A stretch of 64,000 nucleotides of DNA from Pseudomonas segetis (GCF_900188155.1 NZ_FZOG01000002.1:1007845-1071844), one strand, 5' to 3'; positions 29,776-38,788 are shown, counted from the first letter of the stretch. Numbers and translations are program-made. The notes: generated by a model from the sequence alone, not told the origin.

Positions 29776-30506
29776 TCTCGCCCCTCGAAGAATTTCAGGA
29801 TTTGGCCAATATTCTTTTTATCACGCATATCCAACCGCTGATGCCCGCTGTATTGCATATAAAAGCGCAAGCGCTGGGTGCGCGACAAGGTGTACTTGGC
29901 CACTTTATCGAGGCAGGCCAGGTCTTTGATAATGCGGTACCGCAGGAAAACGCCCCACCAAAAACCACCGGTCGGGCAGTCAATCAGAAAGACCTTGCCC
30001 TGGCTGTCGACCAGCACATTGCGCCACTTTAGATCATTGTGCGTGAAGTTATTGTCGTGCATGCGGCGTGTCAGCGTTGCGATCTGCTCGCTGACCTGAC
30101 GCACCCAGCCACCCTGCTTCAAGCGTGGATCCTGAGCATTGGCCATGGCAGCCAGGTCTTGCGTATTCGGCAGTTCCTGGGTCACCAGGGCTCCACGCAC
30201 AAAGGCGCCATTGTTACGCTCAAGGCCCGAGGCAACCACTTTCGATGTTGGTATGTCCCACTTGGCGAAACGCTTCAGATTGCGAGATTCAGTGCGCACC
30301 CGCGTACGCCCGATATAACGCCTGAAGCCCTTGCCAGCGCTCTTGTAACGCTTGACGTAGTAGCGCACCCCTTCACGCTCAACCCGAATAACCTCGGAGA
30401 TTGGATCGCGGGTAATCGGGTCGCCTTGCAAAGCAAAAACTGCATCCAAACTGCCAAAATCCTTGGCCAAGCCACTGTAAGCGGCCTCCAGTTTCCAACC
30501 CGCCAT
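29772..30506 (-). CDS. wapP: LPS core heptose kinase WapP-type
   Basis: A 244-residue cytoplasmic kinase-fold protein. The ATP-lobe lysine is in YYVKRYKSAGKGF (near 52), the catalytic loop is FTHNDLKWRNVLVD (H156, D158, N163) and the metal site is FLIDCPTGG (D176). All key residues are kept, so activity is expected. The start overlaps the waaP stop as TAATG, and the stop overlaps the next gene. By order (waaG, waaP, wapP, wapQ) it corresponds to P. aeruginosa wapP, predicted to phosphorylate the second core heptose or an additional site. Confidence 0.86.
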   Translation of the reverse strand: MAGWKLEAAYSGLAKDFGSLDAVFALQGDPITRDPISEVIRVEREGVRYYVKRYKSAGKGFRRYIGRTRVRTESRNLKRFAKWDIPTSKVVASGLERNNGAFVRGALVTQELPNTQDLAAMANAQDPRLKQGGWVRQVSEQIATLTRRMHDNNFTHNDLKWRNVLVDSQGKVFLIDCPTGGFWWGVFLRYRIIKDLACLDKVAKYTLSRTQRLRFYMQYSGHQRLDMRDKKNIGQILKFFEGRE

Positions 30507-31327
30507 TACAGTGCGCCCCCATAACGCTCTTTACGCGCATAAAGCTTTGCCACCTGGCGCTCCAGTTGCGCCAGTAAAGGTTGTTCTTCGGCAAGGATCT
30601 GCCGCAGCGGCCGCGCACGACCCGCAGCGGCAAAGTAGTCTCGCAGAAAACGATATTTATCACGCTCGGTCAGACCAATCTCCAGCGCCGAATAGTACAA
30701 AGCGCTGAGGTCTTTATCACGCCAGCGACGCGGTACTGCGTCACGCAGCTGGGCACGGTGCAGGTCAATCACCGAGAGCTTGAAGTCGTCCGCCACAACC
30801 GTTTTTTCAGTGTGCAGCAAGAAATGGCAAATGTAGCAGTCGCGATGATTCACTCCGGCGCGATGCATTTGTCCAACCATCTGCGCCACACGCTTGATCA
30901 GCGCGCGCTTGAGACCTGGCTGGGGCGGTTGCGCCGGCCAATCGACAGCGTAGTCTTCAAGGCTGATGGTCGGCGCCAGCTCTTCGGTAATGATGAATGA
31001 ATGCTGTCGCGCCGGGTTGCTGCCGCGCTCACCAAAAGCCACGCAGGTCATGGTGTCAATGCCTACCCTTTGCAGACGCTCGATCGCATCATGCTCTTGG
31101 CGCGCGCCCAGCACGGGCAGCTTGGCCACAAGCAGGTTCTTGACGATCTCACCCCAGCCAATGCCACGATGGATCTTCACAAAAAAACCACGCCCGTCCA
31201 CCACCGTACGCAGCGTGCGGCGTCCATCCAGCTCGCGGTAAACCTCGCCTTGCAGCTGTTCGACCTCTACAAAGGGGTCCTTGCCGGCCCACAGGGTTTT
31301 GAACGGTTCGTTCAATATCACTTGCAT
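30506..31327 (-). CDS. waaP: Lipopolysaccharide core heptose(I) kinase WaaP (RfaP)
   Basis: A 273-residue kinase that phosphorylates O-4 of the first heptose. Lys51 (GFFVKIHRG) and the catalytic aspartate Asp163 (NHRDCYICHFLL) are in place, with the metal site SVIDLHRAQ. The characteristic opening FKTLWAGKDPFVEVEQLQGE is seen. WaaP is essential or important for outer membrane integrity in pseudomonads. The ATG at 31327 overlaps waaG by 10 bases, and the stop overlaps wapP. Confidence 0.95.
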   Translation of the reverse strand: MQVILNEPFKTLWAGKDPFVEVEQLQGEVYRELDGRRTLRTVVDGRGFFVKIHRGIGWGEIVKNLLVAKLPVLGARQEHDAIERLQRVGIDTMTCVAFGERGSNPARQHSFIITEELAPTISLEDYAVDWPAQPPQPGLKRALIKRVAQMVGQMHRAGVNHRDCYICHFLLHTEKTVVADDFKLSVIDLHRAQLRDAVPRRWRDKDLSALYYSALEIGLTERDKYRFLRDYFAAAGRARPLRQILAEEQPLLAQLERQVAKLYARKERYGGAL

Positions 31328-32445
31328 GGGCGCTCCGCCAATATCACATCAGCCGCATGTTGCGGCATGCTGTATAGATCCGCGTGATCGGCGTAGGCCA
31401 ATCCATTTCGCTGCCAGCTTGCCCGCTGCTGGTCATCGGCCAACATCTCGGCCAGCATTGTATTCAAGCGCTGTTGTTCAAAGGGGCTGGGCAATACTCG
31501 CCCGGCATCGGCATCACTGATGTAGTGGGCATAGCCGCACACATCGGTTACCAACACCGGCAGCCCGGCAACCAGGGCCTCGAGCAATACCGTGCCAGTG
31601 TTTTCGTTATAGGCGGGGTGAATCAATAAATCAGCCCCCAGCAAGAACCGCGGAATATCGCTGCGGCCCTTGAGAATTTGCACCTGATCCGACAAACCCA
31701 GGGCTTTGACCTGCAGTAAAAAGGGTGTCGGATCATCCTGGCCAATCGCGATCAGCCGTGTGCGCTTCTTCAGCTCCCGCGGCAGTGCGGCCAGTGCCTT
31801 CAAGCTGCGATCAAGGCCCTTGGTCTTGAACCCGGAGCCAATTTGCACCAGCAACAGATCATCATCGGCCAGCTTGAACTCGCGGCGAAACCCGGCACGG
31901 ATCTCGGCAGCGTTAGCAGGTGCGCGGCGGTCCTGGGCGATACCCGGCGGCAGCAGATGAAAGCGCTCGAGCGGAGTCTGGTAATGCTTGATGAACAGCG
32001 GCTGCTGGACCTCGGAGATCATCAGCACCTCGGTCTTTGACTCCGGCGCAAACACCGCGCGCTCGTAATCGGCGAAGTGCTTGTAGCGCCCCCATTTGCG
32101 GTAGATCGAGTTGCGCAGGTTTTGCGCCTTGTCCTCAAAGCAGCCGTCGGCGGCATAGTAGACATCAAGCCCTGGCATCTTGTTGAAACCGACCACGCGG
32201 TCGACTGGACGTCGTTCCAGGTCCGCCTTGATCCAAGCGGTAAGCTTCTTGTTGCGCCAATGATTGAACAGCGCCTTGACCGGCACCACCACGACCTCGA
32301 AACCTTCGGGTATCTCACCCTCCCAAATGGGTGTGTACACGCGAATGCTATGGCCGCGTTGCTGGCATTCAAGGGCGATGCGCATGAAATCGCGCTGCAG
32401 GCCGCCGAACGGGAAATATTTATAGAGAACAAAAGCCAGACGCAT
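31318..32445 (-). CDS. waaG: UDP-glucose:(heptosyl)LPS glycosyltransferase WaaG-like
   Basis: A 375-residue GT4 enzyme that adds the first hexose of the outer core to heptose II. The N-terminus MRLAFVLYKYFPFGGLQRDF is diagnostic of WaaG. The C-terminal donor domain has VQIGSGFKTKGLDRSLKAL and HPAYNENTGTVLLEALVAG (EX7E). In pseudomonads the sugar at this place is galactosamine, so the donor may be UDP-GalNAc rather than UDP-glucose. Its start overlaps the waaC stop (TAATG) and its end overlaps waaP. Confidence 0.94.
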   Translation of the reverse strand: MRLAFVLYKYFPFGGLQRDFMRIALECQQRGHSIRVYTPIWEGEIPEGFEVVVVPVKALFNHWRNKKLTAWIKADLERRPVDRVVGFNKMPGLDVYYAADGCFEDKAQNLRNSIYRKWGRYKHFADYERAVFAPESKTEVLMISEVQQPLFIKHYQTPLERFHLLPPGIAQDRRAPANAAEIRAGFRREFKLADDDLLLVQIGSGFKTKGLDRSLKALAALPRELKKRTRLIAIGQDDPTPFLLQVKALGLSDQVQILKGRSDIPRFLLGADLLIHPAYNENTGTVLLEALVAGLPVLVTDVCGYAHYISDADAGRVLPSPFEQQRLNTMLAEMLADDQQRASWQRNGLAYADHADLYSMPQHAADVILAERPCK

Positions 32446-33446
32446 TACACCGCCCCCCGGTTTGAAAGCAGCGTGTCCAGCTCAGCCGCAACCTGGCTCG
32501 CTGGTAGATTTTCAAAACATGGCTTATGCCGGTCACCCGACCCTGCATTCGGGCCTGTGGCGCACAGGTGTACCTGCGAACGACCGTACGCACCTACCCG
32601 CCCGGGCAATGTTGGCCCATACAAGGAGATGCTCGGCACATCGAGTGCCGCCGCCAGATGGCCCAGTCCGGTATCGACTGCAACGCAGGCTTGCGCACCG
32701 GCGATGACCTTGGCCATGCCCGCCAGGTTCAACTTAGGCAGAACCTGGGCCTTGTCAAAGCCACTGACAATACGTTCGGCGCGAGCCTTCTCGGCCTCAT
32801 TGCCCCACGGCAGACGTACGGCCCAACCTTGCTGGCTCATCAACCCTACCAGCTCGCGCCAGTTGGCTTCCGGCCAATGCTTACTGGCCCAGGTCGTGCC
32901 GTGCAGGAACAACAAGTAAGGCTCGCCCACGTCCCCGGCCATTGCCACGCGATCAAGACCGTAGTCAGCCCCGTGCCCGGCCAACGAATACCCCAGGGCC
33001 TGGGCAAAGAGCTGGCGCACTCGCTCCAGGGCATGCTGCTCGCGCGGTACGGCATAGCGCCGGTCGTAAAAGCGACAGGCAATTGGCTCGCGCGCCGAAT
33101 CACGATCTAGCCCGGCAACCGGCGCGTCGACATAGCGCGTCAACAAGGCGCTTTTCAGCAAGCCCTGGGCATCGATGACCAAGTCGTAGCGGGTTTCGCG
33201 CAAGCGTGCCTTGAACCGGCTCCACTCGCCATTTTTCAAGGTTTGCAGCAGGTTTTTCCGCCAGCGACGGATCGCCACGGGAATAACCTGGGCCACGGCG
33301 GGATGCCATGCCGGTATCTCGGCAAAGCCTTCCTCGACCACCCAGTCAAACTGGATACCGGGAATTGCCCGCGCAGCATCAGTCAACGCAGGCAAGGTAT
33401 GCACTACATCGCCAAGCGAAGATGTTTTGACTAGCAGAACTCGCAC
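32445..33446 (-). CDS. waaC: ADP-heptose:LPS heptosyltransferase I WaaC
   Basis: A 333-residue GT9 enzyme adding the first heptose to Kdo. It opens with MRVLLVKTSSLGDVVHTLPA and carries the ADP-heptose site FLHGTTWASKHWPEANWREL and the AVDTGLGHLAAALDVPSISLYG motif, all typical of WaaC. It begins with GTG at 33446, which overlaps the waaF stop as TAGTG behind a GAGGTGC site. The gene is tightly coupled both sides. Confidence 0.96.
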   Translation of the reverse strand: MRVLLVKTSSLGDVVHTLPALTDAARAIPGIQFDWVVEEGFAEIPAWHPAVAQVIPVAIRRWRKNLLQTLKNGEWSRFKARLRETRYDLVIDAQGLLKSALLTRYVDAPVAGLDRDSAREPIACRFYDRRYAVPREQHALERVRQLFAQALGYSLAGHGADYGLDRVAMAGDVGEPYLLFLHGTTWASKHWPEANWRELVGLMSQQGWAVRLPWGNEAEKARAERIVSGFDKAQVLPKLNLAGMAKVIAGAQACVAVDTGLGHLAAALDVPSISLYGPTLPGRVGAYGRSQVHLCATGPNAGSGDRHKPCFENLPASQVAAELDTLLSNRGAV

Positions 33447-34480
33447 TATTGCACCTCAGCCGGGTCAGCCACCAAGCGATCCAACGCTTCAATGACTGGA
33501 CGAGGCTTTAGCTGGCGCAGGCAATTGTAGTGACCAAACCGGCAGGTACGATCAAAGCATGGACTGCACTCGATCCCCAGGCGGACAATTTCCACCTGTT
33601 CGGCCAGTGGCGGGGTGAATTGCGGCGAAGTAGAGCCGTACACCGAAACCAGCGGACGCCCCAGCGCTGCGGCAACATGCATCAAGCCAGAGTCGTTGGA
33701 GACCACGGCCTGGGCACATGAGAGCAGATCGATCGCTTCGGCCAGGCTGGTATCACCCGACAGGTTGCTGACCTCTTCACGCAAGCCGGGGATCAGGCGA
33801 CTGCGAATATCTTCGCCAACAGCATGGTCATTCTTCGAGCCAAACAGCCACACTTGCCAGCCCGCGCGAATCTTCAGCTCTGCAACCTTGGCGTAATGCT
33901 CACTCGGCCAGCGCTTGGCCTCACCGAACTCAGCACCGGGACAGAGCGCCAGCACCGGACGATCAAGACTCAGTCCAAACTTGGCCAGCGCCGCATCACG
34001 GCTGACTGGATCGATCTCCAGCAATGGCTTCGGATACGGCTTTGGCAGCTCAGCGCCCGGTTCGAATGCCAGCGCCATAAAGCGCTCGATCATCAGCGGA
34101 TAACGCTCTTTGTCCAGCGTGCGCACGTCATTGAGCAGGCCGTAGCGCATCTCGCCTTTCCAGCCCGTGCGCTTGACAATGCCGGCAAAAAACGGCACCA
34201 ATGCCGACTTCAGCGAATTAGGCAGCAAGATTGCCTGGTCGTACTGGCCCTTGAGCGACTTGCCGATTTTGCGTCGCGTCGCCAACTGCAGTACGCCGTG
34301 GCCCAGGGGGAAGCTGAGCGCGCTGCGCACTTCAGGCATGCGTTCAAGGATCGGTCGGCTCCAGTCTGGCGCCAGAACGTCAATTTCGCAGCCGGGATAG
34401 CGCACCTTGAGACACTGGAACAGTGTCTGCGCCATCACCATGTCACCCACCCAACTAGGGCCTACGATCAGTATTTTCAT
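33446..34480 (-). CDS. waaF: ADP-heptose:LPS heptosyltransferase II WaaF
   Basis: A 344-residue GT9 enzyme adding the second heptose. The N-terminus MKILIVGPSWVGDMVMAQTL and motifs CPGAEFGEAKRWPSEHYAKV and VVSNDSGLMHVAAALGRPLV are those of WaaF. The ATG at 34480 has a GGAATGAG segment upstream; an alternative ATG lies two codons earlier, and a longer frame to 34534 runs into the hairpin at 34502-34558 and is rejected. First gene of the long core operon; the promoter is not obvious, and read-through from ilvE is possible. Confidence 0.96.
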   Translation of the reverse strand: MKILIVGPSWVGDMVMAQTLFQCLKVRYPGCEIDVLAPDWSRPILERMPEVRSALSFPLGHGVLQLATRRKIGKSLKGQYDQAILLPNSLKSALVPFFAGIVKRTGWKGEMRYGLLNDVRTLDKERYPLMIERFMALAFEPGAELPKPYPKPLLEIDPVSRDAALAKFGLSLDRPVLALCPGAEFGEAKRWPSEHYAKVAELKIRAGWQVWLFGSKNDHAVGEDIRSRLIPGLREEVSNLSGDTSLAEAIDLLSCAQAVVSNDSGLMHVAAALGRPLVSVYGSTSPQFTPPLAEQVEIVRLGIECSPCFDRTCRFGHYNCLRQLKPRPVIEALDRLVADPAEVQ

Positions 34481-34501
34481 GCTCATTCCAGAAACGACCA
34501 A

Positions 34502-34558
34502 GGAGGCAGACCGGCCGGCAAGCGTCACGAACAACGCTTAACCGGCCTGCATGCCTCC
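34502..34558 (-). terminator. Long imperfect hairpin between ilvE and waaF
   Basis: Nested complementary arms: GGAGGCA (34502-34508) with TGCCTCC (34552-34558), GGCCGG (34513-34518) with CCGGCC (34542-34547), and AAGCGT (34520-34525) with ACGCTT (34534-34539). It lies after the ilvE stop and 22 bases before the waaF start. There is no long T run on the minus strand, so it may be a weak terminator or a leader structure that partly separates ilvE from the waa operon. Confidence 0.6.
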
Positions 34559-34580
34559 CTGTTGCGGTTAACCCCAGGCC

Positions 34581-35504
34581 TTATTTAACCAGCGTGCGCC
34601 ACTGTGCGTGAGCACTGGTCTGGCCGGTAACCAGGTCAAAGTAAGCCTTCTGCAGCACTTCGGTTACAGGGCCACGACGACCTTCGCCAATCTGGCGACC
34701 GTCAACCTCACGAATTGGCGTGACTTCAGCAGCAGTGCCCGTGAAGAACGCCTCATCGGCAATATAGACTTCATCGCGGGTGATACGCTTCTCGACAACC
34801 TTGATACCCTGCTCTTCGGCCAAGGTAAGAATGGTGTCGCGGGTAATGCCATTGAGGCATGAAGTCACTTCCGGCGTGTACACCACGCCATTTTTGACCA
34901 GGAAGATGTTCTCGCCCGACCCCTCGGCAACATAGCCTTCCGGATCAAGCAGCATCGCTTCATCAGCACCGCCGGAAATGGCTTCTTGCAGCGCCAGCAT
35001 CGAGTTGATGTAGTTGCCGTTGGCCTTGGCACGTGTCATCGAGATATTGACGTGATGACGGGTAAAGGAGCTGGTACGCACCTTGATACCCACCTGCAAG
35101 GCTTCATCACCCATGTAGGCGCCCCAATTCCAGGCCGCGACTATCACTTGGGTTTTCAGGCCGTGAGCACGCAAGCCCATGGCTTCTGATCCGTAAAACA
35201 CCATGGGCCGGATGTAGGCACTCTCAAGGTTGTTTTCACGTACTGCGGCACGGGTGGCTTCGTTGATCTGCTCTTTGCTGAACGGAATCTTCATGCCCAT
35301 GATGTGGGCCGAATCAAACAGGCGGTCGGTGTGCGCTTCCAAACGGAAGATCGCGGTGCCTTCAGGGGTGTTGTAGGCACGGACGCCTTCGAAAACACCC
35401 ATGCCGTAATGCAGCGTGTGGGTCAGCACATGCGTGGTCGCATTGCGCCACGGAACCAGTTCGCCGTCATACCAAATCACGCCATCACGGTCGGCCATCG
35501 ACAT
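34581..35504 (-). CDS. ilvE: Branched-chain amino acid aminotransferase IlvE
   Basis: A 307-residue class IV PLP transaminase interconverting Val, Leu, Ile and their 2-oxo acids. The PLP-binding Lys is in TRAKANGNYINSMLA near 160. Other hallmarks are DGVIWYDGELVPW at the start, YIRPMVFYGSEAMG and EGSGENIFLVKNGV. The ATG is at 35504. It lies 71 bases downstream of glnE on the same strand and is likely to be co-transcribed with it; the hairpin at 34502-34558 follows. Length and spacing are normal for the family. Confidence 0.96.
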   Translation of the reverse strand: MSMADRDGVIWYDGELVPWRNATTHVLTHTLHYGMGVFEGVRAYNTPEGTAIFRLEAHTDRLFDSAHIMGMKIPFSKEQINEATRAAVRENNLESAYIRPMVFYGSEAMGLRAHGLKTQVIVAAWNWGAYMGDEALQVGIKVRTSSFTRHHVNISMTRAKANGNYINSMLALQEAISGGADEAMLLDPEGYVAEGSGENIFLVKNGVVYTPEVTSCLNGITRDTILTLAEEQGIKVVEKRITRDEVYIADEAFFTGTAAEVTPIREVDGRQIGEGRRGPVTEVLQKAYFDLVTGQTSAHAQWRTLVK

Positions 35505-35575
35505 AGTTGCCAGTCCTCAAGTTTGATTCAAACACACCAGCCCAGAGCGTCTCGCGCCCCACAGCCGAGCTAAAT

Positions 35576-38524
35576 TCAGGTTAGACCCAGTACCTGCCAG
35601 ATTCGCAGGACGCTGCGTCTTTGTTCATGAAACTGATCACCGCTAACCACCCCCGGCTGCTTCTGTAGCGCCTGACGGTGAGCGGCTGAACGGTAAGCCT
35701 TGTAGACATCCTGCAACAACAGAACATCGTCTCCAGCCAGGGCGCCGACCTGCTCCAATCCCTCTAATATGCGGATATTGTCGGTAAACTCAAGGAGTTC
35801 AGGGTGTTCGTGCGACCATGCCAGAGCCGCGTATTGCACCATAAATTCAATATCGACGATACCTCCAGCATCCTGCTTGAGGTCAAACACCGAATCCGCG
35901 CTGAAGGCATTTTCAGCCGTCCCCGCTGCCGTTTTCCGGGTTCCAAGGTTGTCGCGCATCTTCGCACGCATCTCACTGACTTCTGCGCGCAACTTATCCA
36001 GATCACGCTTACGCCCCAGAACAGACGCCCTCACCCGCTCAAATTCTGCTGCAACAAGCTTACAGCCAACCAACATACGGGCCCGCACCAGTGCTTGATG
36101 CTCCCATGTCCAGGCTTCGTTTTCCTGATAGCGCTCAAATGCACCGAGCGAACTGACCAACAGGCCGGACGCACCAGATGGACGCAGGCGCATATCGACC
36201 TCGTAGAGCTGCCCCGAGTTGGTCTGGGTGGTCAGCAGGTGGATGATGCGCTGACCCAGGCGGGTGAAGAATTGCGCGGTATCGATTGACTTGGGACCGT
36301 CGGTCTCGGACTGCGGATCACCGTCGTGGATAAACACCAGGTCAAGGTCCGAGGTATGGCCCATTTCAATCCCGCCGACCTTGCCGTAGCCGACAATAAT
36401 AAAACCCGGATCACAATCGCTGCCATCCACACGCTTGGGCGTGCCGTATTTGGCGCAAGTATGGCGCCATGACAATGCCAGCACCTGGTCAAGAATGGCC
36501 TCGGCCAGCCAGGTCAAATAGTCGCTGACCTTCATCAATGGCAAGGTCCCGGTAATTTCAGAAGCCGCAACCCGCAGGCGATGGGCCAGTTTGAAGTGAC
36601 GCAGGGCTTCCATTTGCTGCTCGAGATCATCCTCAGGTATCCGCGCCAGCCGCTCACGCAACTCGGCCGCAAGTTCAGGCGCCAACGGCGGGTTGAACAG
36701 CCGCCCCTCGTTCAGCAGCTCATCAAGCAACAATGGGAAGCGGGTGATCTGCTCGGCAATCCAGGGGCTGCCCGCACACAGGTTGAGCAACCTTTCAAGC
36801 GCCCCCGGGTTTTCGCTGAGCAACACCAAATAGGCAGAGCGCCGCGCCACGGCCTCGATCAGCGGCAGCACCCGCTCCATCACCAAGTCCGGGTTGTCGT
36901 GCTCGACCGCCTGTGCCAGCAGCCTGGGGATAAAGGCATCCAGGCGCTCGCGCCCCAAGCGCTGCATGGCGCGAACCTGGTTGCCGGTGCGCAGATCCAC
37001 CAGGCGTCGCCACGCCGCCTGGGCGTCACTGAAGCCAGCGTCGGTCAGTTGCCGACAGGCCGATTCCTCGTCCTGCACGTCATCCCACAACGGCATCCAC
37101 TCGCAGCCGACCACTTCAGTGGCGTCGGCGGCATTCTCATCTTCATCGGGGTCAGCGATGACCTGGCGGAAGTGCCAGTCGACCCGGCCCCGCCAGTACA
37201 TCAACTGCTGGTGGAATGCATCCCAGTCGTCGAAACCCAGCATCAGCGCCACGCGCTGCTTGTCCTGCTGGTTGTCGGGCAGCATCTGCGTCTGCCGGTC
37301 GTCAATCGCCTGCAACGCATGTTCGGTGTAGCGCAGGAACTCATAACCCTGGCGCAGTTCATCGGTTACCGCAGCCGGCAGATACCCCTGACCCTCAAGC
37401 GTTGCCAGCACGCTGAGCAACGGCCGCTGCTGCAAGCTCAGGTCACGCCCGCCATGAATCAACTGGAACGCCTGGGCAATAAACTCGACTTCACGAATAC
37501 CGCCGGAACCAAGCTTGATATTTGCCGCCATGCCCTTGCGGCGCACTTCCTGCTGGATCAACTGCTTCATGTTGCGCAGCGCTTCGATCGCCGAAAAATC
37601 CAGGTAGCGCCGGTAGACAAAGGGACGCAGCATTTCCAGCAACTCGGCGCCCTTGGCCTGATCACCCCCGACCACCCGCGCCTTGATCATGGCGTAGCGT
37701 TCCCAGTCACGCCCCTGATCCTGGTAATACTGCTCCAGCGCATTGAAGCTGAACACCAGCGAACCCGAAGACCCGTAAGGACGCAGGCGCATATCGGTAC
37801 GAAATACAAAGCCGTCAACGGTGATCACATCCAGGGCCTTGATCAACCGCTGGCCCAGGCGAATGAAGAACTCCTGGTTATCCAGCGGCCGCTTGACGCC
37901 TTCTGTCTCGCCGCCTTCGGGATAGCCAAAGATCAGGTCGATATCGGATGACAGATTAAGCTCATGGGCGCCGAGCTTGCCCATGCCGAGAATGACCATG
38001 TGTTGCGTCTCGCCCGTTCGTCGCCCGACTGGCGTGCCGAACTGCTCGCAGTGGCGCGGGTACAACCAATGGTAGGCCAGGTCGATGCTGGAATCGGCCA
38101 GGTCGGAAAGGTCGCGGCAGGTTTCGCGCAAGTCCGCCAGACGATTGATATCACGCCAGATGATGCGCACCTGCTGACGATTGCGAAAACGCCGCAAGCC
38201 GCTCGACATCCCATCTTCGTCGGCGCACTGATCGAGCACGCCAGCCAACTGCCCGCGCAACTCGCCTGGCGCAAGCGCAGCTTGCAACTCGCCACTGGCT
38301 TGCAGATCAAGCAGCATCTGCGGATCGCGCAAAGACTGCTGCAATACAAAATCACTGCACGCACAGACACGCAGCAGCGCCTCCTGATATTCAGCCGGCC
38401 AGTTGTCGAACTGGGCACGGGCATCGGCAGAGAGTTCGCTCATGGCACTACACAGCGATTGCTTGGCACTGTTTGCCAGGGCTTGCAAGGTGGCGGGTAA
38501 AGCAACCAGCATGGGCAGGCTCAT
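35576..38524 (-). CDS. glnE: Bifunctional glutamine synthetase adenylyltransferase/deadenylase GlnE
   Basis: A 982-residue enzyme that adenylylates glutamine synthetase to switch it off and removes the AMP to switch it on, according to PII signalling. It has two nucleotidyltransferase domains: the N-terminal (deadenylylating) one with GMGKLGAHELNLSSDIDLIF near 180, and the C-terminal (adenylylating) one with GYGKVGGIEMGHTSDLDLVF near 705. Each is followed by helical GlnD/GlnE-type regions. The ATG at 38524 is divergent from aceE with 264 bases between. ilvE follows downstream. Confidence 0.96.
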   Translation of the reverse strand: MSLPMLVALPATLQALANSAKQSLCSAMSELSADARAQFDNWPAEYQEALLRVCACSDFVLQQSLRDPQMLLDLQASGELQAALAPGELRGQLAGVLDQCADEDGMSSGLRRFRNRQQVRIIWRDINRLADLRETCRDLSDLADSSIDLAYHWLYPRHCEQFGTPVGRRTGETQHMVILGMGKLGAHELNLSSDIDLIFGYPEGGETEGVKRPLDNQEFFIRLGQRLIKALDVITVDGFVFRTDMRLRPYGSSGSLVFSFNALEQYYQDQGRDWERYAMIKARVVGGDQAKGAELLEMLRPFVYRRYLDFSAIEALRNMKQLIQQEVRRKGMAANIKLGSGGIREVEFIAQAFQLIHGGRDLSLQQRPLLSVLATLEGQGYLPAAVTDELRQGYEFLRYTEHALQAIDDRQTQMLPDNQQDKQRVALMLGFDDWDAFHQQLMYWRGRVDWHFRQVIADPDEDENAADATEVVGCEWMPLWDDVQDEESACRQLTDAGFSDAQAAWRRLVDLRTGNQVRAMQRLGRERLDAFIPRLLAQAVEHDNPDLVMERVLPLIEAVARRSAYLVLLSENPGALERLLNLCAGSPWIAEQITRFPLLLDELLNEGRLFNPPLAPELAAELRERLARIPEDDLEQQMEALRHFKLAHRLRVAASEITGTLPLMKVSDYLTWLAEAILDQVLALSWRHTCAKYGTPKRVDGSDCDPGFIIVGYGKVGGIEMGHTSDLDLVFIHDGDPQSETDGPKSIDTAQFFTRLGQRIIHLLTTQTNSGQLYEVDMRLRPSGASGLLVSSLGAFERYQENEAWTWEHQALVRARMLVGCKLVAAEFERVRASVLGRKRDLDKLRAEVSEMRAKMRDNLGTRKTAAGTAENAFSADSVFDLKQDAGGIVDIEFMVQYAALAWSHEHPELLEFTDNIRILEGLEQVGALAGDDVLLLQDVYKAYRSAAHRQALQKQPGVVSGDQFHEQRRSVLRIWQVLGLT

Positions 38525-38610
38525 GGTCTATCCTTTTGACAGGCTGCAATCGTGTAAAAAGGCTAAACCCTTGATCTAGAGCGCTTTACACAAGCTGCAA
38601 CCAAAAAAAT

Positions 38611-38625
38611 TGTAGTTTTGCTACG
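38611..38625. promoter_or_regulatory. Candidate operator copy 1 upstream of aceE
   Basis: TGTAGTTTTGCTACG fits an inverted-repeat pattern TGTAGT-N3-RCTACR and matches the perfect palindrome at 38663-38677 in both half-sites with two changes. A GntR-family-type dimer could bind it; the regulator is not identified. Confidence 0.55.
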
Positions 38626-38662
38626 AAAGATTGTATCCAAAGTGCTGAAATAAACGTCCAAA

Positions 38663-38677
38663 TGTAGTAAAACTACA
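38663..38677. promoter_or_regulatory. Candidate operator copy 2 upstream of aceE (perfect palindrome)
   Basis: TGTAGTAAAACTACA is a perfect 6-3-6 palindrome. Its centre is 52 bases from the centre of copy 1, close to five helical turns, so proteins on both sites would face the same side of the DNA. It is 112 bases before the aceE ATG. Confidence 0.65.
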
Positions 38678-38788
38678 CGGCGCCGGTCCTACCTCCGGTA
38701 CATCCAAGAATTTTAAATGGCCAGTTTACAAAACCGGCTGTGAATCCTGGCCTCCGATTCTGGAAGCCTTTCCGCCCTGGAGCAAGCC

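Larger units (their letters stand above)
38525..38788. promoter_or_regulatory. Divergent glnE/aceE promoter region
   Basis: 264 bases without a gene. Besides the two palindromic operator candidates described separately, it has an AT-rich segment around 38600-38670 suited to a promoter, and a leader of roughly 110 bases before aceE. The aceE ribosome site is GGAG eight bases before the ATG. Confidence 0.6.

Noticed and set aside
33446..34534. Extended waaF start at 34534
   Set aside because: The added residues fall in the ilvE-waaF hairpin and are not part of the heptosyltransferase family.
36581..37951. 456-codon plus-strand open frame opposite glnE
   Set aside because: Antisense to GlnE; rich in Gln/His/Arg as expected from the complementary strand of GC-rich codons.
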